Assembly (NCBI GenBank): GCA_018267385.1 | Contig: JAFDYN010000006.1 | Span: forward strand, 310,001 to 374,000 | Direction of reading: 5' to 3' | DNA length: 64,000 bases | Source: Bacteroidota bacterium | GTDB lineage: Bacteria > Bacteroidota > Bacteroidia > Chitinophagales > LD1 | Shown here: positions 51,361 through 60,543 of the stretch, piece after piece | How the letters are laid out: the number at the start of each line of letters is the position of its first letter | Numbering within the stretch: the stretch's first letter is position 1 | Made by a program: the position numbers and the translations under genes | The notes under the pieces: model-generated | Databases searched by the model: none | Seen by the model: only the letters and a program-made list of their open reading frames with translations | Told to the model about the DNA's origin: nothing

Positions 51361-51708
51361 TTATCCAAAGCTCCGCATCCACTCAAACGGTATCCGAAAC
51401 ATCCCACCCGTACGCTCCAGCACATGCGTCCCGAGCACACTGCTCAGCGGCAGCGGCCTGTACAGATGCGGGAATTCCTGCCCTCTTTTATACAGATCCT
51501 CATAGCGCAGGTATTCTTTCTCCGCAGCACTGTCTATAGCCACCAGCAGCAGCCTGTCTGCCGAGCCAAAGTGTCTGTGCAGCGTACTCGCCACCTGGTC
51601 AGCATCTGAGCAGTGAATGAAACCTTCGGTGTCAAAGGATAGTGGTTTATAGACACCGCTTCCTTCAGCGGCCTGGTAGAGAGTAGGGTCGGCGATGTGA
51701 AATATCAT
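51361..51708 (-). CDS. DUF952 family protein
   Basis: 115 residues. MIFHIADPTLYQAAEGSGVYKPLSFDTEGFIHCSDADQV (1-39) and LLVAIDSAAEKEYLRYEDLYKRGQEFPHLYRPLPL are the family's two blocks. Function unknown; the fold is proposed to be related to glutathione S-transferase-like or ADP-ribosyl proteins. I start at 51708, where homologues begin; a further 33 bp upstream is open. Confidence 0.87.
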   Translation of the reverse strand: MIFHIADPTLYQAAEGSGVYKPLSFDTEGFIHCSDADQVASTLHRHFGSADRLLLVAIDSAAEKEYLRYEDLYKRGQEFPHLYRPLPLSSVLGTHVLERTGGMFRIPFEWMRSFG

Positions 51709-51753
51709 TGGGTCTGAATTGGGCTTTACGAAAATAGTCAAAATGCCGCCAGC

Positions 51754-52506
51754 TTATACGCGCACTGTACGGCTAACGCTTAGCATCTCCGCCAGCACCA
51801 CCCTTACCTCATCCAGCGAGTGGTATAGCTGCTCAAAGCTATCTACGATAAAGTAAGTATCCTGCATGATATCGTTTCTGTACGGTGTAGACATGATCGC
51901 ACGCACATCATAGTCGCGGCGCGTGCAGTCGCCCACCATGCAGTGCAGCGTCTCGCCCCTGCTGCTCATGATGCCCGCACCGTAGATCCGCAGCGTGCCA
52001 TCTGCCTGGCGCATCAGCCCAAACTCTATCGTAAACCAGTAGAACCTGCCGATCAGCTCCAGCGCCTCTTCATCATCTGCGTGCTCCATAGCCAGCTCGC
52101 CGAGGCCAGCGAGGAAGCGGCAGTAGTCAGGATCACTCAGCAGGGGTATATGTGCAAAGACATCGTGAAACATATCCGGCTCCTCTATATAGTCGAGCTG
52201 TGCCATGGTCCGCACCCAGCACGTAGCTGTAAATTTTTTCTCCGCCAGGAAGCCAAAGAACTCTCGCGCAGGACTGATACACGGCACCACATGGATACCC
52301 CAGCCCGTGCGCGCTGCCAGTATCTCATTCACCCGCGCAAAGTCCGGTATCGCATCGCCGTTAAACTTCACCGTATCTACCGCCCGCAGATAGGCCTCGC
52401 AGGCATACTGACGGAGCTGCGGCATCTGCCGATCATAGAGCGTCTTCCATACCAGAAAGTCCTCTGCCGTGTAGTCATTGTAGATCTGCTGTGTCGGTCG
52501 TTTCAT
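51754..52506 (-). CDS. phhA: Phenylalanine 4-monooxygenase (aromatic amino acid hydroxylase)
   Basis: 250 residues; hydroxylates phenylalanine to tyrosine with a pterin cofactor, O2 and iron. The iron ligands are His114 and His119 in PDMFHDVFAHIP and Glu161 in YWFTIEFGL, with the pterin-binding region GWGIHVVPCISPAREFF (68-84). Monomer size is that of bacterial PhhA, without regulatory ACT domain. The start is preceded by a terminator whose T-run ends about 15 nt before the ATG, and by a leader frame with five Tyr codons, so the gene appears to be controlled by attenuation according to tyrosyl-tRNA charging. Confidence 0.95.
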   Translation of the reverse strand: MKRPTQQIYNDYTAEDFLVWKTLYDRQMPQLRQYACEAYLRAVDTVKFNGDAIPDFARVNEILAARTGWGIHVVPCISPAREFFGFLAEKKFTATCWVRTMAQLDYIEEPDMFHDVFAHIPLLSDPDYCRFLAGLGELAMEHADDEEALELIGRFYWFTIEFGLMRQADGTLRIYGAGIMSSRGETLHCMVGDCTRRDYDVRAIMSTPYRNDIMQDTYFIVDSFEQLYHSLDEVRVVLAEMLSVSRTVRV

Positions 52507-52520
52507 TGTCGTTTGCTTTT

Positions 52521-52558
52521 GAGTAAAATAAAAATGCCGCTCTCAGGGAGGGCGGCAT
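52521..52558 (-). terminator. Intrinsic terminator of the phhA leader
   Basis: On the - strand ATGCCGC(C)CTC (52558-52548), a 3-nt loop and GAG-GCGGCAT (52544-52534), 10 pairs and one mismatch, followed by TTTTATTTTA. It lies between the leader frame and phhA and would block transcription of phhA unless disrupted. Confidence 0.85.
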
Positions 52559-52607
52559 CGTGTGATATATTTGAGTCTCGCTCAGTACATTACCCTACAC
52601 GCCCGCC
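52551..52607 (-). promoter_or_regulatory. Candidate antiterminator pairing
   Basis: Leader bases GGCGG (52607-52603) and CGTGT (52601-52597) can pair with CCGCC (52555-52551) and ACACG (52563-52559). This would tie up the 5' arm of the terminator. The pairing segment lies inside the last codons of the leader peptide, where a ribosome that reaches the stop would cover it but one stalled on the Tyr codons would not. Confidence 0.6.
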
Positions 52608-52655
52608 GGAGCAGCCGATATAGTAGTAATAATATGTGCGATTGGTCAGTTTCAT
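52590..52655 (-). CDS. Leader peptide with five consecutive Tyr
   Basis: A 21-residue frame: ATG 52655-52653, five Tyr codons at 52634-52620 (TAT TAT TAC TAC TAT), stop TAA 52592-52590. The peptide starts MKLTNRT, then YYYYY (residues 8-12), then IGCSGGRVG. AGGA lies just before the ATG. Followed after 31 nt by a terminator and then phhA. A promoter was not firmly identified. It fits a ribosome-stalling leader that senses tyrosyl-tRNA. Confidence 0.75.
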   Translation of the reverse strand: MKLTNRTYYYYYIGCSGGRVG

Positions 52656-52756
52656 ATCCTGAATATAGCAGTACCCTTTTAGAAATACAAACACTCCTAC
52701 GCATTTTTATCATTTACATATTAAATACTACAAAATCATGACAGAACTTATTGGAT

Positions 52757-52790
52757 TAAAGTCTTCCTTCAGGGAGGTTTGGAGGGTTGC
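52757..52790. repeat. Intergenic repeat (GTCTTCCTTCAGGGAGG type)
   Basis: AAAGTCTTCCTTCAGGGAGGTTTGGAGGGTTGC has a degenerate counterpart at 55699-55732 (AAGCCCCACTTAAGGGAGATTTAGAGGATTGC). It is part of a gene-free stretch (52656-53074) whose remaining sequence, pyrimidine-rich and Pro-codon-rich, does not hold a gene I can support. Confidence 0.5.
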
Positions 52791-53074
52791 GCTCACGGGC
52801 AATGTCACTGGCCTCTTACCCCTTATTTTGCTACCCCATCTATTGCCCTCGCCCCACGTCCTTCGCCCCCGCCCTCACCCCCACATTCTGCCGCTTAGCC
52901 TAATAACGGCTACGCCTCAGCAGCATTCCTATTGCCTTCAGCAGCAGATATATTAGATTTGAGCGTTATCACATTGATCGGCTTAAACCTCAGACCCGCC
53001 TATTAGTCAAACCTATACCCATTCTGACCAGCGCTCATTTGTGCATGGTTTTTGCTTTGTCCTAAAAGGTTTTG

Positions 53075-55564
53075 ATGCAGTGGCATAGACTCTTTTTACT
53101 TTTTCTGACTGTGATGGGCATGACGGGTGCCTCCGCACAGCGCACCTCTGTGTCCGGCCGTGTAGTGGATAAGAAGACCGGGCAGCCCATAGAGTTTGCC
53201 ATCGTACGATTCAAGGGGAGCACAGAGGGCGTGATCACTGATTCTGCAGGTGCCTTCTCCATCAGCGCTGTAGTCGCCCCTTCGGCTGTGGAGGTCTCGC
53301 TCATAGGCTACCGCGCGCTGGAGTATCCCATCAGGCCGGGCATTGCCAACCGTGTCACGATCCAGCTGGCACCGGATAATATCGAGCTGAATGAGGTCAT
53401 CATCAAGCCTAAGAAACGCAAGCGGGTGATAGATACCACGGCGCTGCTCATCTACCACCATGTGGTGGAGGCCCGGCCGCACAATAGACCCACCAATATC
53501 CAGAGCTATTACTTTGAGGAGTACAACAAGATAGACTACTCGCTGCTGGATGTACCCAAGAAGTTCATCAACCGCAAGTTCTTCCGGCCGTTTGGTTTCT
53601 TCTTTGAAAAAAAGGATACCCTACCCAATGGCGAAGAATACATCCCCCTGCTGGTGCAGGAGGAATACGCCGAAGAGTACTACCGCGAGCAGCCCAAAAA
53701 GAAAAGCCGCATTATACACTACAAGCGTATCTCCGGCGTCAAGGCCCCCAATCTGGTACGCCTGCTCAGCAAGCAATTTGAAACGGTCGATGTCTATAGT
53801 GATGTCTACATCCTCTTCTACCTGTCTTTCACGTCTCCCTTCTCTCCCTCTGCGCGCGCCGCCTATGACTATCACGTGCTGGACACTGCCCGCATAGAGG
53901 GGCGTACCAGCTACAAGCTGAACTTCGTAGGCCGCAACCCCAACGACGTGACCATGAAGGGCTACGCGTGGATAGACTCTGCCACCTGGGCTATCAAGTA
54001 CATCCGCATGAAGCCTAATGAGAATGCCAATCTCAACTTCATGCGCGACTACGAGATCGCGCAGACTTTCCAGCAGGTCAATGACAGCAGTTGGCTCATG
54101 ATACGCGAGAGCGTGCAGGGCGAGGGCAATCTGGTAAAGAGCATGAAGAAACTATCCGTACTGCTGCAGAAGACACTCACGCGCCGTAACGTACAGACCG
54201 ATATCCGCATACCTGACTCTATAGCCCATGTACCGGATCAGATAGTAGATGCGGATGCCTACAAGAAAAAATTTACCTATCTGGACACGATCAGGTTTGA
54301 CTCGCTCACTGAGCAGGAGCACCATGTCTATCACAATTTTGACACCTTGCATACGGTGCCTAAGTACAAACAACTGAAGTGGCTGTACTCCCTCTTTACC
54401 ACTGCCAATTTCAAAGCAGGCCCGATCGAGTTTGGCCGTATCTACAAGATGGTAAGCCGCAATGCTGTGGAGGACTACCGCCTGCGCCTGGGCGTACGGA
54501 CCAACTATGACTTTAGCAGCAAGATGCTTCTGAGTGGCTACACGGCCTACGGCACCAAGGATAAAACATGGAAGTACGAGGGTGATGCCCGCTTCCTCCT
54601 GCCCAGCAAATACGATCGCTGGCATGCTATTGAGTTTGAGTATAAAAAAGACATGACCATCATAGGCCAGGAGAATGTGAACCTGTCATTTGACAATATC
54701 ACCACTCTCTTCAGCTCCGCTGCCAATCTGGACCAGGTGGTCAAAGTGCGCGAGGTCAATATTCTGTACGAGCGGGATTGGTTTAAGGGGCTATCGAGCA
54801 ATATCGGCTTTACTACCAAGAAATATTTCTCGCTGCCCGGCATTTTTGATTTCAAACGCCCCGACTACACCGGTACTACCTACACCCCGCAGAATGTACA
54901 TAACACTGAGTTCTCTGCCGACCTGCGCTACTGCAAGACTGAGCAGTACTTTGATGGCTATACCTATCGGTACTGGGTCACTACCAAGGCTCCCGCTATC
55001 ACCCTGAAGCTGGCTGTAGGCGTGCGCGATCTATTTCACGGCGACTACAACTATCAGAAGATACAAGCGCAGTTTTATCAGCGCGCACAGTACCCTGTGC
55101 TCGGCCATGCCAATATCACGATCCGCGCGGGCTATATCTTTGGCGATGCACCGTATCCGGTGGCCTATCTGCCGTCCAGCAATATCGGCTTCATACGCGA
55201 TGACTACAGCTTTCAGCTCACCCGTCCCTTTGAGTTTGTGAGTGACAAGTACCTACAGATATGGTATGAGCATTACTTTGACGGTTTGCTCTTCAACCGT
55301 ATCCCCTATATCAAGCGCTTCCACCTCCGCGAGTTTGCGATGGTCAAAATGCTCTGGGGCGGCTACAGTGCGCACAATCAATCTCTCATCCTCCTGCCCA
55401 CCGGCATGAGCGCACCGAGCAGCGTACCATACGTAGAGCTAGGCGTAGGCATCGAGAATATCTTCAAGGTCATCCAGCTCAACTTCGTATGGCGCGCCAC
55501 CTACCGCAACGTCCCCGGCGCCCAAAACTTCGGCTTCAAGATCGGCATCAAACCCGGCTTCTAA
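53075..55564 (+). CDS. DUF5686 outer-membrane protein with carboxypeptidase-regulatory-like domain
   Basis: 829 residues with a signal peptide (about 1-22). The N-terminal CarboxypepD_reg-like beta-sandwich (about 25-105) contains TSVSGRVVDKKTGQPIEFAIVRFKGSTEG. The body is the DUF5686 family: KPKKRKRVIDTTALLIYHHVVEARPHN, a conserved hydrophobic block LFYLSFTSPFSPSARAAYDYHVLDTARIEGR, and a C-terminal beta-barrel with many aromatic strands ending in GFKIGIKPGF. The Phe-rich end is typical of outer-membrane proteins. Function unknown. The ATG at 53075 is chosen; a TTG at 53072 would add one residue. Confidence 0.85.
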   Translation: MQWHRLFLLFLTVMGMTGASAQRTSVSGRVVDKKTGQPIEFAIVRFKGSTEGVITDSAGAFSISAVVAPSAVEVSLIGYRALEYPIRPGIANRVTIQLAPDNIELNEVIIKPKKRKRVIDTTALLIYHHVVEARPHNRPTNIQSYYFEEYNKIDYSLLDVPKKFINRKFFRPFGFFFEKKDTLPNGEEYIPLLVQEEYAEEYYREQPKKKSRIIHYKRISGVKAPNLVRLLSKQFETVDVYSDVYILFYLSFTSPFSPSARAAYDYHVLDTARIEGRTSYKLNFVGRNPNDVTMKGYAWIDSATWAIKYIRMKPNENANLNFMRDYEIAQTFQQVNDSSWLMIRESVQGEGNLVKSMKKLSVLLQKTLTRRNVQTDIRIPDSIAHVPDQIVDADAYKKKFTYLDTIRFDSLTEQEHHVYHNFDTLHTVPKYKQLKWLYSLFTTANFKAGPIEFGRIYKMVSRNAVEDYRLRLGVRTNYDFSSKMLLSGYTAYGTKDKTWKYEGDARFLLPSKYDRWHAIEFEYKKDMTIIGQENVNLSFDNITTLFSSAANLDQVVKVREVNILYERDWFKGLSSNIGFTTKKYFSLPGIFDFKRPDYTGTTYTPQNVHNTEFSADLRYCKTEQYFDGYTYRYWVTTKAPAITLKLAVGVRDLFHGDYNYQKIQAQFYQRAQYPVLGHANITIRAGYIFGDAPYPVAYLPSSNIGFIRDDYSFQLTRPFEFVSDKYLQIWYEHYFDGLLFNRIPYIKRFHLREFAMVKMLWGGYSAHNQSLILLPTGMSAPSSVPYVELGVGIENIFKVIQLNFVWRATYRNVPGAQNFGFKIGIKPGF

Positions 55565-55698
55565 GTTGGTTTAACTGCTAAAACGCAGAGACGCAAAAGA
55601 AAAATTGGTCTCTTTTGATCAGAGCATTCTAATTTCTGCTTAGAACATTGCATTTCTATGCCTAGATATTTCTTAGTGGCGCAAAATATATTCGGCTG

Positions 55699-55732
55699 TT
55701 AAGCCCCACTTAAGGGAGATTTAGAGGATTGC
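55699..55732. repeat. Intergenic repeat, counterpart of 52757-52790
   Basis: AAGCCCCACTTAAGGGAGATTTAGAGGATTGC, in the 252-bp spacer before the alpha-galactosidase gene. The spacer also contains AAACGCAGAGACGCAAAAG (55581-55599), another common intergenic phrase. Confidence 0.45.
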
Positions 55733-55816
55733 ATTCAGTATTGCAGTTGATTCCGAAAATTCTCAAATTCTGAAAATTCTGATTCTAACCTATATTAGCC
55801 ACTACAAACCCAACCC

Positions 55817-57016
55817 ATGCCCAGACTCACTACCCTCTGTCTCATTATACTTATAGGCTGTAGCGCTGTCGCGCAAAAGTACCCCAACCTCGCTCCCACC
55901 CCACCTATGGGATGGAATAGCTGGAATATCTTCCACTGTGATATAGATGAGTGGAAAGTAAAAGCTATGGCCGACGCGATGGCAGCCAATGGCATGAAGG
56001 ATGCCGGCTATCAATATGTAGTGATCGACGACTGCTGGCAGGTAGCCCGTGACAAGGATGGCTATGTGATAGCTGACTCTGCGCGCTTCCCCTCCGGCAT
56101 CAAAGCATTGGCAGATTACATCCATTCCAAGGGACTCAAGTTTGGCATCTACTCCTGTGGCGGCAGGCTCACCTGCCAGCGCAGGCCCGGCGGTGCAGGC
56201 TATGAGGTCAAAGACGCACAGCGCTATGCAGAGTGGGGCGTAGACTACCTCAAGTACGACTGGTGCAACTCTGACGGCCTCACCTCTCAGGTACAGTACT
56301 CCACCATGCGCGATGCCCTACACAGGGCTGGCCGGCCCATCGTCTTCTCCCTCTGCGAGTGGGGCTCTACGAAGCCCTGGCTTTGGGCCGACACCGTCGG
56401 TCACCTCTGGCGCACTACCGGCGATATCCGCCCTCGCTTCCTCAAACATCATGGCGTACTGGCCCTCTTCGACGCGCAAGCAAAGATCAGGAAGTACAAT
56501 AAACCAAACGCATGGAATGATCCTGACATGCTCGAGGTAGGCAATGAAGGCCTCACCCTCACCGAGTCGCGTACGCACTTTACCCTCTGGTGTATGATGG
56601 CCGCACCGCTGATGAGTGGCAATGACCTCCGCGCCATGCAGCCGGATGTACTCAAAATACTCAGCAATAAGCACGCTATAGGGGTAGACCAGGACAAACT
56701 CGGCGTACAGTGTTTCCTCTGGAAAAATCAAAACGGCGTTGAGGTCTGGGTCAAACCATTGACAGACCAGAGCTATGCCATATGCTTCCTGAATAGAAGT
56801 AACAAGACAAAGTCATTGGACTTTGATGCAAAAGGTGTTTTCACCGATCCTGACTTCCAAAAGACATACTCCATAGACAGTAACTATGCTGTCTATGATA
56901 TATGGGGCGATAAGACCTTGAGCTATCCGCTGGAAAACATAAAAGCAAAGATCGCTCCGCATGATGCATTGTTTGTGCTAATGGATAAGGTAGTGCAGGT
57001 GATGATCAAAGAATAA
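55817..57016 (+). CDS. GH27 alpha-galactosidase
   Basis: 399 residues with a signal peptide (1-19). The GH27 TIM barrel starts with PTPPMGWNSWNIFHCDID (28-45), has the nucleophile Asp148 in YLKYDWCN and the acid/base Asp237 in WNDPDMLEVGN, with the Cys-rich loop CGGRLTCQRRPGG near the substrate site. The C-terminal antiparallel beta domain follows. Removes alpha-1,6/1,3-galactose from oligosaccharides such as melibiose or galactomannan, probably in the periplasm. No other sugar gene is adjacent, so this is an isolated glycosidase. Confidence 0.93.
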   Translation: MPRLTTLCLIILIGCSAVAQKYPNLAPTPPMGWNSWNIFHCDIDEWKVKAMADAMAANGMKDAGYQYVVIDDCWQVARDKDGYVIADSARFPSGIKALADYIHSKGLKFGIYSCGGRLTCQRRPGGAGYEVKDAQRYAEWGVDYLKYDWCNSDGLTSQVQYSTMRDALHRAGRPIVFSLCEWGSTKPWLWADTVGHLWRTTGDIRPRFLKHHGVLALFDAQAKIRKYNKPNAWNDPDMLEVGNEGLTLTESRTHFTLWCMMAAPLMSGNDLRAMQPDVLKILSNKHAIGVDQDKLGVQCFLWKNQNGVEVWVKPLTDQSYAICFLNRSNKTKSLDFDAKGVFTDPDFQKTYSIDSNYAVYDIWGDKTLSYPLENIKAKIAPHDALFVLMDKVVQVMIKE

Positions 57017-57040
57017 TGAAATAATACCCGGTCATACCCC

Positions 57041-57625
57041 ATGAACAAAACCCGACTCGAAGCCTTCAGCGATGGCGTCATAGCCATCATCATCACCATC
57101 ATGGTGCTGGAGTTTAAGATGCCTCATAGTGCAGAGTGGTCTGACCTGCGTCCGCTCATACCTACCTTTATCAGCTATGTGCTCAGCTTCATTTACATCG
57201 GCATCTATTGGAATAATCACCACCACATGGTACATACCATCAAGCATATCGGCCCAGGCATCATGTGGACCAATCTCAACCTGCTCTTCTGGCTTTCACT
57301 CGTACCCTTTGCTACTGCCTGGATGGGTGAGAATCACTTTGCGGGCGCTCCGGTAGCAGTCTATGCCATCATCCTCATCATGTGTGGTATCTCTTATGAC
57401 ATCATGCGCCGCTTCATCATCTACTGCCATCCGCATGATGCAGAGGTCCGCTTCCTGCTATCCCGCCAGCAGGGCAAAACCATCGCCTCCACCTTCTGCT
57501 ACGCAGTAGCTATCGCCTTCTCCTTCTTTTATCCATATGTTTCGCTATTTCTCTTCTTCCTCGTAGGCACATTCTGGTTCATACCAGATAAAAACATCCA
57601 ACAGAATGCAGACAAGAAAAGCTGA
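57041..57625 (+). CDS. TMEM175-family (DUF1211) potassium channel-like protein
   Basis: 194 residues. The diagnostic motif is RLEAFSDGVIAIIITIMVLE (5-24), where RxxxFSD marks helix 1 of the pore. About six hydrophobic helices follow, with IYWNNHHHMVHT (59-70) after helix 2. Bacterial TMEM175 proteins form tetrameric K+-permeable channels in the inner membrane. The gene is 24 bp after the alpha-galactosidase stop but a functional link is not obvious. Confidence 0.9.
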   Translation: MNKTRLEAFSDGVIAIIITIMVLEFKMPHSAEWSDLRPLIPTFISYVLSFIYIGIYWNNHHHMVHTIKHIGPGIMWTNLNLLFWLSLVPFATAWMGENHFAGAPVAVYAIILIMCGISYDIMRRFIIYCHPHDAEVRFLLSRQQGKTIASTFCYAVAIAFSFFYPYVSLFLFFLVGTFWFIPDKNIQQNADKKS

Positions 57626-57719
57626 CAGAGTAGTGAGATAAATACAATAGCACAGAAAGGATACCCTTCCTATAATTCTGTCAATTCTCAAATTCCGAAA
57701 ATTCTGATTCAGACGCTCA

Positions 57720-60527
57720 TCAAGGCGTATATGCCGTCCGCTTCTTTGTCAGCTTCAGGTCTTGCAGGGTAGGGTTCACTATCTTCAGCTCGATAGAAAA
57801 CTGCTGATAGGTGAGCGGCCACGCCGTCCAGTCAAAGTCCAGCTCCCAGCAGTGCAGGCTGCGCACTACCTTGACTTGTGTCACGGTCAGTTGTTTGGTA
57901 TTGAAATCAAAGCCTGTATTCACGGCTACCTTCCACTTAGGCGTGAGGTTAAAGTCGCCGTTCAGTTTGAGGTAGGGAGTCCAGACCAGTGAGTCATTGT
58001 GAGTGTAGGTGTCATAGCTCGTATGCACATCCATACTGAAGGAGGTAGCCAGGTTCCACGGAATGTGGAAGTCATAGTAATCATTAGGATCATAAGACAC
58101 GTAGTCCGGTATATCGTGCACGGCTTTATTAGTAGGTGCCGCCAAGGGCTTGGCTTTGCCGTGAAAGGTCGCATTGAGGCTCACATTGGCATTGGTAAAG
58201 CGCAGCAATCCTTTGTGCGTCACATCAAAGTAATACCGGTTGATCGTATAGCCATTCGCGCCGCGGGCATACGGATCCATGGTCCAGCTAAAGTTGGCTG
58301 TCAGGTTGTTCAGGATATTCATCGTACCGCTGAAAGTAAACGGCTGCAGGCGCAGGGAGTCCGCAGCAAAGTTGTAGCCGCTGCTGATATTGAAGTGATC
58401 GAGTATACCGAGCTTCTTCTCATGATTGATCGAGTCAGACTTTGAGAAGACCTTCATGTCAAAGTTGTTATTGAGCGCCCAGGTCATCGTAGCATACTTG
58501 CCGGTAGCCGGCTGCCCGTACACGCCGTTCACGATATCAAAGTGGCTATACTGCGTCATGGTGGGATCATAGAGCCCCTTGCGCACAAAGGCATAGTACC
58601 CCCAGTTAGGGCTGCCAAAATCAGGGCGGTAGGAGAAGGCCACCTGAGGAGTGAGGATATGCCGGAGGCCCTTCACATATTTCCCGTGGAAGTGGTAGAT
58701 ACCCGTCACCTTCGTACTGGCACTCAGATTGACAGCAAAGTCACGCGCCGCTTTGAATCCATAGATCGTATCAGTCTTGAGGTAGCTCGCTCCGCCCGGA
58801 TTCAGTATGGATACGCCTCCCGGCAATATGATCTGCTGGTCTTTATTGATCCATGTCTGGTTTACAGTCTGAAAGTACCAGCGCTCTGTATAGGTAGCGC
58901 CCGGCGTCAGGGTAAAGTATTTAGCGATAGTGAATGGCGCATCGATAGCTGCATTCTGGCTGATGCCGTAGCGCAGGTTTTTGTAAAAGTCCGGCCTCGT
59001 GAGCAGTGTGTCATAGGTATTGATCGTATTCTTGGCCTGAAAGCCATACGTGATGCCGATATTCTGGTACCACTTCGGGCGGCCACTGGTCACCTTGCCC
59101 TTGAATGGTGTCACGCGCGATACATTCAGGCGAAACTCAGGGAATGTGACCTGTATCGAGCGGTTTTGCAGGTTCTGGCTGTGGCTCGCAGCTACAGATA
59201 TCGAGAGAAAAGGCGCACGGGTAAAGGACTTCTGATAGTTGATATTGGAGTAGAGAGACGTCTGGAAGAGTGACTGGTCAGTGACACGGTGGTCTGTGTT
59301 GTAGCTCGCAGTAGAGGCATTGACAGCTGCGCTGAAAGAATGCGTAGGTGCTGCCTTGGGGTCTAGCTGAAATGTCCAGTTGATCTTAAAGGCATTGCCA
59401 GCTTTCTGCCCCGGCAGATCGGGGTCTGCCGGCCTCGTGCGGATGTAGCTCAGCGCCAGGCTACCGTTGAAGAGGTAGTTGTACTTATACGATACTGATG
59501 GATCTATCTCAAAGGTACCATTGGTATACACCGTGCCGATAAACTTCAGGCCCAGATTATCATTGGCCGCCCAGTAGTAGCCGCCATCCCGGAGAAAGAA
59601 CCCGTTGGCCACATCGGTACCATACTTCGGTATGATGGCACCTGACCTGCGGCCCTGTTTCACCGGGAAGATACCAAAAGGGATATACAGCGGCGTGGGT
59701 ACGTCTGCTATCCAGAGGTTGGCCGGGCCCGTCACCATCACCTTGCCGGGCACCAGCTTTATCTTCTTTGCTTTGAAGTAGAAGTGCGGATGGTCCAGGT
59801 TGCACGTGGTGTACTTGGAGTTTAGCCCAAACCAGCTCGTAGAGTCTGCACGCTTTACCGCCTCGCTGTGCAGGTAGGCATCGCCCTCGCTGGTGCTTAC
59901 CTCATAGACTTTACCATGCTGGTTTTTAAAGTTGTAGCGCATCTTGGTGGCGCGGTACTCCTTATCGTCATCCTTAAAGATCGGCTTGCCTGATATCTTG
60001 CCCGTAGAGTCTTTGGCGCCCTGCGCCATCATCTCCATAGTGGTCCAGTCAAACTCCACGGCATCGGCATTGAGCTGTATTTTCTGATAGTGGGTCTCGC
60101 CCTTGTTATACAGATACATCTTTTTTGCCGTTATATCATAGACTATGGAGTCCTGCGCCTTGTAGGTGATCTTGTCTTTGATCTCGCTATTGCCCTCGGC
60201 ATCGGCAGTGTCTATCACCTGCCGTGCACCCAGGTGGATGATAGAGGTATCGAGCCTGCCTGTGGCAGAGTCTACCTGGACTACCACAGAGTCGCGTACG
60301 GGTGAGAGCGCAGAGTCCATACGGGCATGACGCGTGCTGTCTGCCGGTACTCCTAGTTTGCCTCCCATACGGTCCGCCTTCTGTGCTGAGAGCGTAGCGG
60401 CACACATGAAAATGAGAGTACACAAAAAAAGACACTGTCGTAGCCACTGAGGACTACTAATGAGCGGTATGTGAGCCTGTGCTAGAATATTTGACCTACT
60501 TTGCTGGTGATATTTTGGATGAGCCAA
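57720..60527 (-). CDS. lptD: LptD-like LPS-assembly outer-membrane protein
   Basis: 935 residues. The N-terminal part (about 29-280) has a membrane-like signal WLRQCLFLCTLIFMCAATLSA and OstA/LptA-like strand repeats (NKGETHYQKIQLNADAVEFDW, VYEVSTSEGDAYLHSEAVKRADS). The C-terminal part (about 290-935) is the barrel with the conserved block VTGPANLWIADVPTPLYIPFGIFPVKQGRRSGAIIPKYG, seen in Bacteroidota LptD. It inserts lipopolysaccharide into the outer leaflet. The start is 16 bp from the divergent amidase start, so both promoters must lie within coding DNA of the opposite gene. Confidence 0.87.
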   Translation of the reverse strand: MAHPKYHQQSRSNILAQAHIPLISSPQWLRQCLFLCTLIFMCAATLSAQKADRMGGKLGVPADSTRHARMDSALSPVRDSVVVQVDSATGRLDTSIIHLGARQVIDTADAEGNSEIKDKITYKAQDSIVYDITAKKMYLYNKGETHYQKIQLNADAVEFDWTTMEMMAQGAKDSTGKISGKPIFKDDDKEYRATKMRYNFKNQHGKVYEVSTSEGDAYLHSEAVKRADSTSWFGLNSKYTTCNLDHPHFYFKAKKIKLVPGKVMVTGPANLWIADVPTPLYIPFGIFPVKQGRRSGAIIPKYGTDVANGFFLRDGGYYWAANDNLGLKFIGTVYTNGTFEIDPSVSYKYNYLFNGSLALSYIRTRPADPDLPGQKAGNAFKINWTFQLDPKAAPTHSFSAAVNASTASYNTDHRVTDQSLFQTSLYSNINYQKSFTRAPFLSISVAASHSQNLQNRSIQVTFPEFRLNVSRVTPFKGKVTSGRPKWYQNIGITYGFQAKNTINTYDTLLTRPDFYKNLRYGISQNAAIDAPFTIAKYFTLTPGATYTERWYFQTVNQTWINKDQQIILPGGVSILNPGGASYLKTDTIYGFKAARDFAVNLSASTKVTGIYHFHGKYVKGLRHILTPQVAFSYRPDFGSPNWGYYAFVRKGLYDPTMTQYSHFDIVNGVYGQPATGKYATMTWALNNNFDMKVFSKSDSINHEKKLGILDHFNISSGYNFAADSLRLQPFTFSGTMNILNNLTANFSWTMDPYARGANGYTINRYYFDVTHKGLLRFTNANVSLNATFHGKAKPLAAPTNKAVHDIPDYVSYDPNDYYDFHIPWNLATSFSMDVHTSYDTYTHNDSLVWTPYLKLNGDFNLTPKWKVAVNTGFDFNTKQLTVTQVKVVRSLHCWELDFDWTAWPLTYQQFSIELKIVNPTLQDLKLTKKRTAYTP

Positions 60528-60543
60528 AAATAAAAATCAAAAC

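Noticed and set aside
52738..52956. 72-residue open frame on + strand beginning MTELIGLKS
   Set aside because: It runs through an intergenic repeat and a pyrimidine-rich tract, giving Pro/His/Leu-rich low-complexity peptide; no family, no signal and no promoter box.
24844..57016. GPH symporter and GH27 alpha-galactosidase as one sugar-utilisation locus
   Set aside because: They are 30 kb apart with unrelated genes between.
60528..60543. Shared bidirectional promoter between lptD and amidase
   Set aside because: 16 bp is too short to hold promoter boxes; promoters must be elsewhere.
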